NCBI RefSeq assembly: GCF_014656195.1
Contig: NZ_BNBY01000029.1
Span: 67,722 to 102,139 of the forward strand
Origin: Kitasatospora xanthocidica
GTDB lineage: Bacteria > Actinomycetota > Actinomycetes > Streptomycetales > Streptomycetaceae
DNA length: 34,418 bases
Direction of reading: 5' to 3'
The notes beneath the pieces are model-generated. The model was not told the origin of the DNA and searched no databases. It saw only the letters and a program-made list of their open reading frames with translations. Below are positions 1-6,509 of the stretch, piece by piece. Each line of letters opens with the position of its first letter. Positions within the stretch are counted from its first letter, which is position 1. Position numbers and translations under genes: made by a program.

Positions 1-285
1 CCCCACGGCGAGGTCGACCGGTGCCGTGGCCGCGCCCAGCGACTCGACCAGCGCCCGCGACATCGCGGCGAAGGTGTTCCCCGCGCCGGAGCCGGCCAGC
101 TCGGGCCGGTAGTCGACGCCGTAGGCGCCGGTCAGATCGGTGAAGTGGCGTTCGGAGAAGGCGTCGTCGATCCGGGTGGTGCCGGTGCCGAAGACCCGGT
201 GGGTGATCCCGGCCAGCCGCAGCGGCGCGGCGGCGGACCGGCGGTCCCGGGTCCGCGTGAGGACGGGCGCGGCCGTCTGGTACAT
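1..285 (-). CDS. N-terminal part of a thiolase-fold / ketoacyl-synthase-like protein (cut by window edge)
   Basis: The ATG at 285 lies 2 nt after the stop of the acyl carrier protein, so this is the fifth gene of the minus-strand operon. Only the first 95 codons are in the window and they stay open to base 1. The visible part has a disordered start, a GITHRVFGTG-type strand, and then a helix-strand pattern (SRALVESLGAATAPVDLAV) like the N-terminal half of KASIII-type enzymes, where a helix precedes a 'DLAVVA' strand. The catalytic Cys/His/Asn region lies outside, so neither family nor activity can be confirmed. Coupling to an acyl carrier protein and a second KASIII-like gene makes a carrier-protein acyl transfer or condensation role plausible. 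The family call is tentative; that a coding region is present is fairly sure. Confidence 0.5.
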   Translation of the reverse strand, partial: MYQTAAPVLTRTRDRRSAAAPLRLAGITHRVFGTGTTRIDDAFSERHFTDLTGAYGVDYRPELAGSGAGNTFAAMSRALVESLGAATAPVDLAVG

Positions 286-287
286 GC

Positions 288-560
288 TCAGGCACTCATC
301 TCTGTGATCAGGAAGTCGGCCAGCGAACGCAGCGTCTCGAAGTGGGACATCTCCAGGTGGTCGGTGTCCAGTTCGATGTCCAGGGCCTCCTCCAGCTCCA
401 TCAGCAGCTCGAAGACGCCGCTGGAGTCCAGGCCGACCTGGTCGAAGAGGCGGGAGTCCTCGGTGAGCTCGGGGAGCCCGTCGCCGAGGACCGCGCCGAG
501 CGCCCGGCCGATGACGGCCACGAGGGAGGCGCGGTCGAGGGCGGTGGTGGTGTCGCTCAT
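288..560 (-). CDS. Stand-alone acyl carrier protein (BtrI-like role)
   Basis: A 90-residue acidic protein with the carrier-protein four-helix pattern and the phosphopantetheine site GLDSS; the modified Ser is about residue 46 of the DS pair. The ATG at 560 is 12 nt after the decarboxylase stop and has a GAAGGGAA ribosome-binding stretch. It sits directly downstream of an ATP-grasp ligase and a PLP decarboxylase. In butirosin biosynthesis the carrier BtrI is aminoacylated by the ATP-grasp BtrJ and the bound amino acid is decarboxylated by BtrK. By that analogy this protein would carry an amino acid that becomes an amine-bearing acyl thioester. It would be activated by the phosphopantetheinyl transferase at 27225-27935. 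Carrier identity is very sure; the cargo is inferred. Confidence 0.93.
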   Translation of the reverse strand: MSDTTTALDRASLVAVIGRALGAVLGDGLPELTEDSRLFDQVGLDSSGVFELLMELEEALDIELDTDHLEMSHFETLRSLADFLITEMSA

Positions 561-572
561 GGTGGGTTCCCT

Positions 573-1880
573 TCAGGAAGCGGTGGCGTGGGCGTCGATG
601 TCGACGAGGTGCTGGCGGTCCAGCAGGTCCTGGTGGCGGTCCCGCTCGCGGACCAGACTCGCCCGGCCCTGCCAGACCAGGACCTCGGCGGGGTGGCCGT
701 GGCTGAGGAAGAACACCGGCGAGGCGCTGGGGCCGTACGCCCCGGAGCGCTCCACCCCGATCAGGTCCCCGGGCCGAACCGGCGGCAGCGCGGCCTTCTT
801 GCCGAGCGTGTCGTTGGGGGTGCAGAGCGGGCCGGTGACGTTCCAGCTCTCGTCGGCCGGCTCGTCGATCCGGTTGAGCAGGGTCATCGGGAAGTTGCGC
901 TTGACGAAGGAGCCGATGCCGACCGCCGCCATGTGGTGGTTGGTCCCGCCGTCGGCGACGGCGAACTTCTCGCCCATCGACTCCTTCACGTAGCGCACCC
1001 GCACCACGTAGGTGCCGGCCATGGCGGTCAGGTAGCGGCCCAGCTCCATGACCATCCGGGTGCCGGGGTGGCGCCGGACGAACGCGTCGATCAGCGGGTT
1101 CACGCCGGCGGCGAGCGCGTCCAGGTCGAGGTCCCGCTCGCCGTCGAAGTAGGCGACCCCGAGCCCGCCGCCGATGTCCACCAGTTCCAGCGGGAAGTCC
1201 AGCCGCTCGGAGATCCGCTCGGCCAGCGCCAGGATCCGCTCGGTGTTCTCGACGACCGCCTCGGCGGCCAGGATCCGGGTGCCCATGTAGACCTGGACGC
1301 CCATCAGCCGTACGCCGGGGTGGCGCCCGGCCAGGTCGCCGGCGGCGAGCAGCTGGGCCTCGTCGATGCCGAACTGGCGGGGCTTGCCGCCCATGGTGAG
1401 CCCGGAGCCCTTGACCGCGAACTCCGGGTTGACCCGCAGCACCACGTTCGCGGTGCGGCCGCGGGCGGTGGCCAGCTCGTCGATCACGGCGAGTTCCCCG
1501 AAGGACTCGCAGATGATCGCGAAGACCCCCTCGTCCAGACAGGCCGCCAGCTCCTCGGGGCTCTTGCCGGGGCCGAGGAAGAGCATGTCGTGCGGGGCGA
1601 CGCCGGCCCGGCGGGCGGTGGCCAGCTCGGTCAGCGAGGACAGCTCGGCGCGGGCGCCGAAGGCGTGCAGCAGGGCGCAGACCGAGACGTTGGGGTTGGC
1701 CTTGAGCGAGTAGAAGACCTCCAGGCTCGGGTGCAGCCGGTCGCGTACGGCGGTGATCCGCTCGCGCAGCACGTCGCCGTCGTAGAGGTAGAGCGGCGTG
1801 CCGAAGCGCTCCGCCAGTTCGGTGATACCGAGGCCCTGGATCTCGAACTCGACGGGCCCGGTGGACTGTTCAGTGGACAT
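573..1880 (-). CDS. PLP-dependent fold-III decarboxylase, BtrK-like (carrier-bound amino acid decarboxylase)
   Basis: 435 residues of the alanine-racemase-fold decarboxylase family (diaminopimelate/ornithine decarboxylase relatives). The PLP lysine is K60 in FYSLKANPN, a glycine loop IGGGLG lies at 236-241, ELGR at 279-282 replaces the usual EPGR phosphate-binding motif, and the catalytic Cys is C353 in GPLCTPND. The conserved HxHxGS strand of diaminopimelate decarboxylase reads GVQVYMGT here (194-201), arguing against plain lysine biosynthesis. The ATG at 1880 has a TAGGAG site and overlaps the end of the ATP-grasp gene by 11 nt, so the two are translationally coupled. With the ligase and carrier protein next door, the best model is decarboxylation of a carrier-bound amino acid, as BtrK does with gamma-glutamyl-BtrI. 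The exact substrate is unknown. Confidence 0.85.
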   Translation of the reverse strand: MSTEQSTGPVEFEIQGLGITELAERFGTPLYLYDGDVLRERITAVRDRLHPSLEVFYSLKANPNVSVCALLHAFGARAELSSLTELATARRAGVAPHDMLFLGPGKSPEELAACLDEGVFAIICESFGELAVIDELATARGRTANVVLRVNPEFAVKGSGLTMGGKPRQFGIDEAQLLAAGDLAGRHPGVRLMGVQVYMGTRILAAEAVVENTERILALAERISERLDFPLELVDIGGGLGVAYFDGERDLDLDALAAGVNPLIDAFVRRHPGTRMVMELGRYLTAMAGTYVVRVRYVKESMGEKFAVADGGTNHHMAAVGIGSFVKRNFPMTLLNRIDEPADESWNVTGPLCTPNDTLGKKAALPPVRPGDLIGVERSGAYGPSASPVFFLSHGHPAEVLVWQGRASLVRERDRHQDLLDRQHLVDIDAHATAS

Positions 1881-3288
1881 GGGCTGCTCCTAAGGCCTGG
1901 AGCCGGGCGGTCAGGCGCTCGTCCAGGTCGTCCAGTTCGGCGGCCGAGCCGGCCACCACGATGCCGTAGAGGCGGCCGTCGAAGGGCTCGCCCGGCCTGA
2001 CGTCGAGACCGGCGTTGACGGTCGCGAAGTTGTTGACCAGCAGTCCGCTGCCGGCGGGGTCGGTGAGCAGCAGGTCGCCGAGCAGCTCGCGGAGCCGGTC
2101 GAAGCCGAGCCGCCCGTCCAGGCGCACCGGGTAGTGCCGGGCCAGCGCGGCCCGGCCGGGGCCGACGAAGGCCTCCTGCAGCCTGGTCTGGTAGGTGGAC
2201 ATGTTGTTGCGGGCGTTGATCTCCAGCACCGGGTGGACGCCGCCGTCGGCGGTGAGGATGGCGTCGACCCCGACGACCCCGTAGTAGCCGTCCGCGGCGA
2301 GCCGCTCGCCCAGCCGGGCCGCCGCGTGGGTGACGTCCGCGAGCTGGCCGGGCGTCAGGTCGGCGGGGAAGCGGTGGCCCTTGTGGACGCCGCCCTCGGT
2401 GAGCGCCCGCTTGACGAAGTCGAAGTGTGTCGAGCCGTCCCGGGCGACGGTGAACTGGTAGTTCAGGTCGCCGCGGTTGTCCACCCACTCCTCGACCACG
2501 AAGGCGAGGTCCGGCCGGCCGGAGCGCTCCGCCTTGGCCGAGAGCATCTTCAGCACCCGGTCCGCGCGGCGTTCGCCGTCCAGCACCACCAGGCCCTTGC
2601 CGGAGACCCCGTAGGCCTCCTTGACCACCGCGCGGCGGCCCTCGGCCAGCAGGCCCTTGGCCTTCTCCAGGGCGGCGGCCAGCTCGCCGACCGTCTCGCA
2701 GGTCCAGCCGGCGGGCTGGCGCAGGCCGAGTTCGTCGGCGATCCGGCGGCTGTACACCTTGCTGTTGACGGCCTTGCACCGGGCCGCGCCGGGGGTGGCC
2801 AGCGGCAGGCCGGTGCGCTCGGCGAGCAGCTCCTCGGGACGCGAGGTCCCGTGCGGCAGCAGCCGGGCGCCGGAGGCACCGAGCGCGGACAGCCGCTCCA
2901 GCAGGGCCGGGTCGTCGAGCGCGTCGGCCGTGACGGTCCGGTCGAAGCGCTGGCCGGCCACGACGTGCACCTCCGGCAGGCCGACGCCCAGGCCGGTGAG
3001 GTAGTCGAGGTAGGCCGGGTCGGGCGCGGTCTTGAGCACCACGTGGTCGCCCGGGCGCCCCAGCAGCAGGGCGAACTCGTCCATCCGGTTGACCACCGCG
3101 GCGCCGGAGTCGGCGGAGAAGCGCGGCAGGGTGTGCTCGCCGGCCGCCCACTGCTCCTCGACCTCGAAGTTGCCGAGGAGGACCAGCGGGGCGTCCGGGG
3201 CGCCCACCGCGGTGCGCAGCCGCTGGGTGAAGTCCGGTGCGGGCGGCGCGGCCGGCGCGGCGGCGGGCCCGGTCAGGGAATCGGTCAT
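1870..3288 (-). CDS. ATP-grasp ligase, BtrJ-like (amino acid:acyl carrier protein ligase)
   Basis: 472 residues with a C-terminal ATP-grasp fold: the ATP-binding lysine/glycine loop VVKEAYGVSGKGLVVL at about 221-236, the central EEWVDNRGDLNYQF stretch near 266-279, and the metal-binding ending EINARNNMSTYQ at 356-367 (Glu and Asn ligands). The N-terminal 170 residues fit the larger BtrJ-type ligases rather than the minimal fold. The ATG at 3288 has GGAGG five bases upstream. It follows the KASIII-like gene by 16 nt and overlaps the decarboxylase by 11 nt. BtrJ joins L-glutamate to the thiol of BtrI; the same reaction with the carrier at 288-560 is the likely role. The amino acid cannot be read from the sequence alone. 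Confidence 0.82.
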   Translation of the reverse strand: MTDSLTGPAAAPAAPPAPDFTQRLRTAVGAPDAPLVLLGNFEVEEQWAAGEHTLPRFSADSGAAVVNRMDEFALLLGRPGDHVVLKTAPDPAYLDYLTGLGVGLPEVHVVAGQRFDRTVTADALDDPALLERLSALGASGARLLPHGTSRPEELLAERTGLPLATPGAARCKAVNSKVYSRRIADELGLRQPAGWTCETVGELAAALEKAKGLLAEGRRAVVKEAYGVSGKGLVVLDGERRADRVLKMLSAKAERSGRPDLAFVVEEWVDNRGDLNYQFTVARDGSTHFDFVKRALTEGGVHKGHRFPADLTPGQLADVTHAAARLGERLAADGYYGVVGVDAILTADGGVHPVLEINARNNMSTYQTRLQEAFVGPGRAALARHYPVRLDGRLGFDRLRELLGDLLLTDPAGSGLLVNNFATVNAGLDVRPGEPFDGRLYGIVVAGSAAELDDLDERLTARLQALGAAHVH

Positions 3289-3304
3289 GGTGTCCTCCGG
3301 CCGC

Positions 3305-4255
3305 TCAGTGCTCGAAGACCATGGCCGCGAAGGCCTGGCCCAGGCCGGCGGAGGTCATCAGGTACGTGTCGCCCGGCTTGAGCCGGCCGAGCCGGGCGGC
3401 GCTCTGGTGGTTGATGAAGGGGTCGGCGCAGAAGCAGTGCCCGGTGGCCGGGATGTTGTCCAGGAAGAGCTTCTCGTCGGGCAGTCCGAGGCGGTCCCCG
3501 GTCATCGTCCAGGAGACCCGGTTGACGTTGTGGGGGAGCACCAGGTCGAGGTCCCGCACGCCGATCCCGGCCTGCTCGCAGGCGGCGAGCACGACCTCCT
3601 CCAGGGCGTCCTGGTAGATCTGCCGGGCCTGCTTGGCGATCTCCGGGGTCATGTCGATCTGCCCGTCGGGGCGGCCGTGGATCCGGCTGGCGTAGCCGAG
3701 CATCCGGTCGTGGTCGCCGGTGGCGCCGACCAGGGCGGCGGCCATGCCCTCGCCCATGATGGACACGTCGGCCACCCACTGGGAGAAGGGGGTGAGCGTC
3801 TTGTCCCCGAACAGCACCAGCGCCAGCGCGTCGGGGTCGCCGTCCTCGGCCAGCAGGGTGGCGGCGACGTCCAGGGCGAGCAGGCCGGTGGCGCAGCCGT
3901 GGTCGGCGACCGCGAAGGTCTCGGCCCTCGTCAGGCCGAGCTCGGCGCGGACCTCCTGGACGGGGTTGTGCGGGTAGGGCGCGGTGGTCCGCAGGCCCTT
4001 GGCCCGCACGATGTAGCGGACCTGCTCCTCCCGGCCGGGCAGCTCCTCCAGCTTGCCCACGGCGGCCAGCATCAGCTCGGCCTCCGACTGCGCGGACTGG
4101 CAGATGCGGTCCAGTCCGTAGAGCCGGGTGAACCGGCGGATCTGCTGATCGCTCAGCGAGAGCCCGTCCTGGAGCGCGGAGACCGGGACGGTCTCCGGGA
4201 GATGGCTCGATACCGCCAGCAGTGCCGGCGATCCGGTCGAACCGGGCTTCTTCAT
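3305..4255 (-). CDS. KASIII-like (3-oxoacyl-ACP synthase III family) protein with altered active site
   Basis: First gene of the minus-strand operon. The ATG at 4255 follows GGAGGAAG and gives 316 residues, normal for KASIII. The thiolase-fold nucleophile is C121 in DHGCATGLLALD, and the catalytic His is H242 in LPHNVNRV. The third position, normally Asn in a GNTSA-like motif, reads TGHCFCADPF, placing His273 where Asn is expected. KASIII relatives that lost this Asn often transfer acyl groups (to O or N) instead of condensing with malonyl-ACP, so acyl transfer is as likely as condensation. Transcription should start from the divergent repeat-bearing promoter at 4300-4342. Family membership is confident; the reaction is open. 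Confidence 0.8.
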   Translation of the reverse strand: MKKPGSTGSPALLAVSSHLPETVPVSALQDGLSLSDQQIRRFTRLYGLDRICQSAQSEAELMLAAVGKLEELPGREEQVRYIVRAKGLRTTAPYPHNPVQEVRAELGLTRAETFAVADHGCATGLLALDVAATLLAEDGDPDALALVLFGDKTLTPFSQWVADVSIMGEGMAAALVGATGDHDRMLGYASRIHGRPDGQIDMTPEIAKQARQIYQDALEEVVLAACEQAGIGVRDLDLVLPHNVNRVSWTMTGDRLGLPDEKLFLDNIPATGHCFCADPFINHQSAARLGRLKPGDTYLMTSAGLGQAFAAMVFEH

Positions 4256-4299
4256 CGGCTTCCTCCGCCTCCGACTGCACGGTCGTGTGATTGCTCGGC

Positions 4300-4342
4300 A
4301 AGCTAACCGGCGCGACTGACGAGCTACTGACATTGCGCTGAC
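4300..4342 (-). promoter_or_regulatory. SARP-type operator and promoter for the minus-strand KASIII/ligase operon
   Basis: Read on the minus strand, three heptamers GTCAGCG (4342-4336), GTCAGTA (4331-4325) and GTCAGTC (4320-4314) repeat with exactly 11-bp periodicity. After an 8-bp gap comes TAGCTT (4305-4300), a good TANNNT -10 box. Direct heptamers spaced 11 bp and ending 8 bp before the -10 are the known architecture of SARP-controlled promoters such as those bound by ActII-ORF4. The cluster encodes a SARP at 32100-33983. The start codon at 4255 lies about 45 bp downstream. Confidence 0.75.
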
Positions 4343-4363
4343 CCGAACGGGCCCCAGGAGCAC

Positions 4364-4406
4364 GTCAGTTACCGGTCAGCAGCCGGTCAGTGGAAGTACC
4401 GAGCAT
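4364..4406 (+). promoter_or_regulatory. SARP-type operator and promoter for the plus-strand Dap/NRPS operon
   Basis: Three heptamers GTCAGTT (4364-4370), GTCAGCA (4375-4381) and GTCAGTG (4386-4392) repeat at exactly 11 bp in the plus orientation. Eight bases later GAGCAT (4401-4406) occupies the -10 position. This mirrors the minus-strand set at 4300-4342, with 21 bp between the two, so one regulator can drive both divergent operons. The -10 match is weaker than on the other side. Confidence 0.7.
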
Positions 4407-4455
4407 GGGCGGCAGTCAGATCGTCATGCGTCGTATGCCAGGGAGCGTGGAGCTC

Positions 4456-5490
4456 ATGTCCGAACTGCCGCCGACCTTCGCGGTGATCCCGGGTTCGCAG
4501 GTCAACCAAGTGCTGCGCGGCCGGGAGAAGCAGGTCATCGAACTGGTCGAGGAGGCATACCGGCTGCACGGGACGGGCCTGACCGTCAACCCGCCCTCGT
4601 ACTTCCTGCGCTTCCCGGACCGGCCGGACTCGCGGATCATCGCCCTGCCGGCCTCGGTGGGCGGCGGCGTGGGGGTGGACGGCCTGAAATGGGTGTCCAG
4701 CTTCCCCCGGAACATCGACTCCGGGCTGCCCCGGGCCTCGGCGGCGCTGCTGCTCAACGACCGTGCCACCGGGTACCCGTTCGCCCTGCTGGAGGGGTCG
4801 GTGATCAGCGCCGCGCGGACCGCGGCCTCGGCCGCCCTGGGGGCGGACCTGCTCTCCCGGGAGCGCGGCCGGCCGAACCGGGTCGGCTTCGTCGGCACCG
4901 GGCTGATCGCCCGCTTCCTGCACACCTACCTGGTGGGCTCCGGCTGGGAGTTCGACCGGGTGGCCGTGCACGACCTCGACCCCCGGCACGCCGCGGGCTT
5001 CCGCGGCTACCTGGAGTCGGCCGGGCACGCCGGGCGGGTGACGGTGCACGAGCGGGCCGAGGACCTGATCCGCGACTGCGACCTGGTGGTCTTCGCCACC
5101 GTGGCCGCGACCCCGCACGTGTCCGATCCGGCGTGGTTCGCGCACAACCCCCTGGTCCTGCACGTCTCGCTGCGCGACCTGGCGCCCGAGGTGATCCTCG
5201 CCGCCACCAACGTGGTCGACGACGTCGAGCACTGCCTGAAGGCGAACACCTCCGTGCACCTCGCCGAACAGCTCGTCGGCCACCGGGAGTTCGTGGCCGG
5301 AACGCTCCACGACGTGCTGACCGGCGAGCTGCGGCCGGCCGGGGACCGGCCGCTGGTCTTCTCCCCGTTCGGCCTCGGCGTACTGGATCTGGTGGTCGGA
5401 AAGTTCGTCTACGACCACGTCTCCGCCGCCGGCGACCTCACGGTGGTGGACGGATTCTTCGACGAGACAACCCGCTACGGGAAAAGTTGA
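4456..5490 (+). CDS. sbnB-like: SbnB-like dehydrogenase for 2,3-diaminopropionate synthesis (ornithine cyclodeaminase family)
   Basis: 344 residues of the ornithine cyclodeaminase / mu-crystallin family. It shows the substrate-binding GVDGLKWVSSFP strand (K78), the Rossmann loop GFVGTGLIA at 144-152, and the conserved 'LLND..TGYPFALLEGSVISAARTAA' stretch. In staphyloferrin B biosynthesis SbnB oxidatively hydrolyses N-(1-amino-1-carboxyl-2-ethyl)-glutamate to L-Dap plus 2-oxoglutarate; the SbnA partner follows here, fixing the assignment. The ATG at 4456 is chosen because upstream in-frame starts at 4390 and 4426 lie inside or just after the operator/-10. GGGAG at 4441-4445 is the likely ribosome site, though the ATG at 4426 cannot be excluded. 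It should feed Dap to the NRPS encoded downstream. Confidence 0.88.
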   Translation: MSELPPTFAVIPGSQVNQVLRGREKQVIELVEEAYRLHGTGLTVNPPSYFLRFPDRPDSRIIALPASVGGGVGVDGLKWVSSFPRNIDSGLPRASAALLLNDRATGYPFALLEGSVISAARTAASAALGADLLSRERGRPNRVGFVGTGLIARFLHTYLVGSGWEFDRVAVHDLDPRHAAGFRGYLESAGHAGRVTVHERAEDLIRDCDLVVFATVAATPHVSDPAWFAHNPLVLHVSLRDLAPEVILAATNVVDDVEHCLKANTSVHLAEQLVGHREFVAGTLHDVLTGELRPAGDRPLVFSPFGLGVLDLVVGKFVYDHVSAAGDLTVVDGFFDETTRYGKS

Positions 5491-5525
5491 CCAGCGGCCG
5501 CCGCGCCGTGGGTGGGAGTCCTCCT

Positions 5526-6509
5526 GTGCCAGTCATCAACACGCCCCAGGAATTCAACGTCGACGACCTCTACGTCGACCTCCAGTGGCTGTCCGGCCAC
5601 CCGATCTACCTCAAGTGCGAGGGATTCAACTTCGCCGGTTCGATCAAACTCAAGGCGGCCGCCGAAATGCTCGCCACCGCCGAGCGGGCCGGGCGGCTGC
5701 GCCCCGGCGCCCGGCTGGTCGAGAGCTCCTCGGGGAACATGGGCATCGCCATCAGCCTGATCGCCGCCGCCCGCGGCTACCGCTTCACCTGCGTCACCGA
5801 CTCCCGCTGCACCGCGGCGGCCCGCCGGCTGATGCGGGCCCTCGGCACCGAGGTGCACGTGGTCACCGAACCGGACCCGGTGGAGGGCCTGCTGGGCGCC
5901 CGGCTGGCCGAGGTGCGCCGGCTCCGGGACGGCCCCGAGGGCCACATCTGGCTCAACCAGTACGCGAACGAGGGCAACTGGCTGGCCCACTTCCAGACCA
6001 CCGGACCGGAGATGCTCAAGAGCTTCCCGGGCCTGGACGTGGTCTTCCTCGGCGCCGGCACCACCGGGACGCTGATGGGCTGCGCCCGCTACCTGCGCCA
6101 GGCCAAGCCCTCGGTCAAGGTGGTGGCGATCGACAGCGTCGGGTCGGTGACCTTCGGCACCCCGGCGTCGCCCCGGTCGATCCCCGGCCTGGGCGCCGGC
6201 GTCCGGCCGCAGATCCTCGACGAGGACTTCGTCGACGAGGTCGTGCACATCGCCGAACCGGAGACCGTGCGCACCTGCCGCCGGCTCTCCGCCCGGGGAT
6301 TCGTGTTCGGCGGATCCACCGGGACCGTGGTGGCCGGCGCGGTGGCCTGGCTGAAGGCCAACGACCCCGACCGGACCGCCACCGCGGTCGCCGTCTCCCC
6401 GGACCTGGGCGACCGCTACCTGGACACCATCTACAGCGATGAGTGGGCCACCGAGACCTACGGGATCGACCTCGCCGCGAGCCCGGCGACCAGGAGGAGC
6501 GCATCATGA
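5526..6509 (+). CDS. sbnA-like: SbnA-like PLP enzyme, first step of 2,3-diaminopropionate synthesis
   Basis: 327 residues of the cysteine synthase / fold-II PLP family. The PLP lysine is K41 in NFAGSIKLKAA, the phosphate/substrate loop is ESSSGNMGIA near 68-77, and a GAGTTGTLMG loop binds the cofactor phosphate. SbnA condenses O-phosphoserine with glutamate to the intermediate that SbnB cleaves to Dap. The GTG start at 5526 has GGAG seven bases upstream, 35 nt after the sbnB-like stop. Its stop overlaps the NRPS start as ATGA (6506-6509), so Dap supply and its use are translationally linked. The assignment as a pair with the preceding gene is confident. Confidence 0.88.
   Translation: MPVINTPQEFNVDDLYVDLQWLSGHPIYLKCEGFNFAGSIKLKAAAEMLATAERAGRLRPGARLVESSSGNMGIAISLIAAARGYRFTCVTDSRCTAAARRLMRALGTEVHVVTEPDPVEGLLGARLAEVRRLRDGPEGHIWLNQYANEGNWLAHFQTTGPEMLKSFPGLDVVFLGAGTTGTLMGCARYLRQAKPSVKVVAIDSVGSVTFGTPASPRSIPGLGAGVRPQILDEDFVDEVVHIAEPETVRTCRRLSARGFVFGGSTGTVVAGAVAWLKANDPDRTATAVAVSPDLGDRYLDTIYSDEWATETYGIDLAASPATRRSAS

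Noticed and set aside
573..1880. Decarboxylase as ordinary diaminopimelate decarboxylase (lysA), or as SbnH for a staphyloferrin-like siderophore.
   Set aside because: The HxHxGS and EPGR motifs are altered, no NIS synthetases are in the window, and the ATP-grasp/ACP neighbours fit the BtrK model better.
4390..4455. Upstream GTG start for the sbnB-like gene at 4390.
   Set aside because: It lies inside the third GTCAG heptamer and before the -10 box, so it would be upstream of the likely transcript start.
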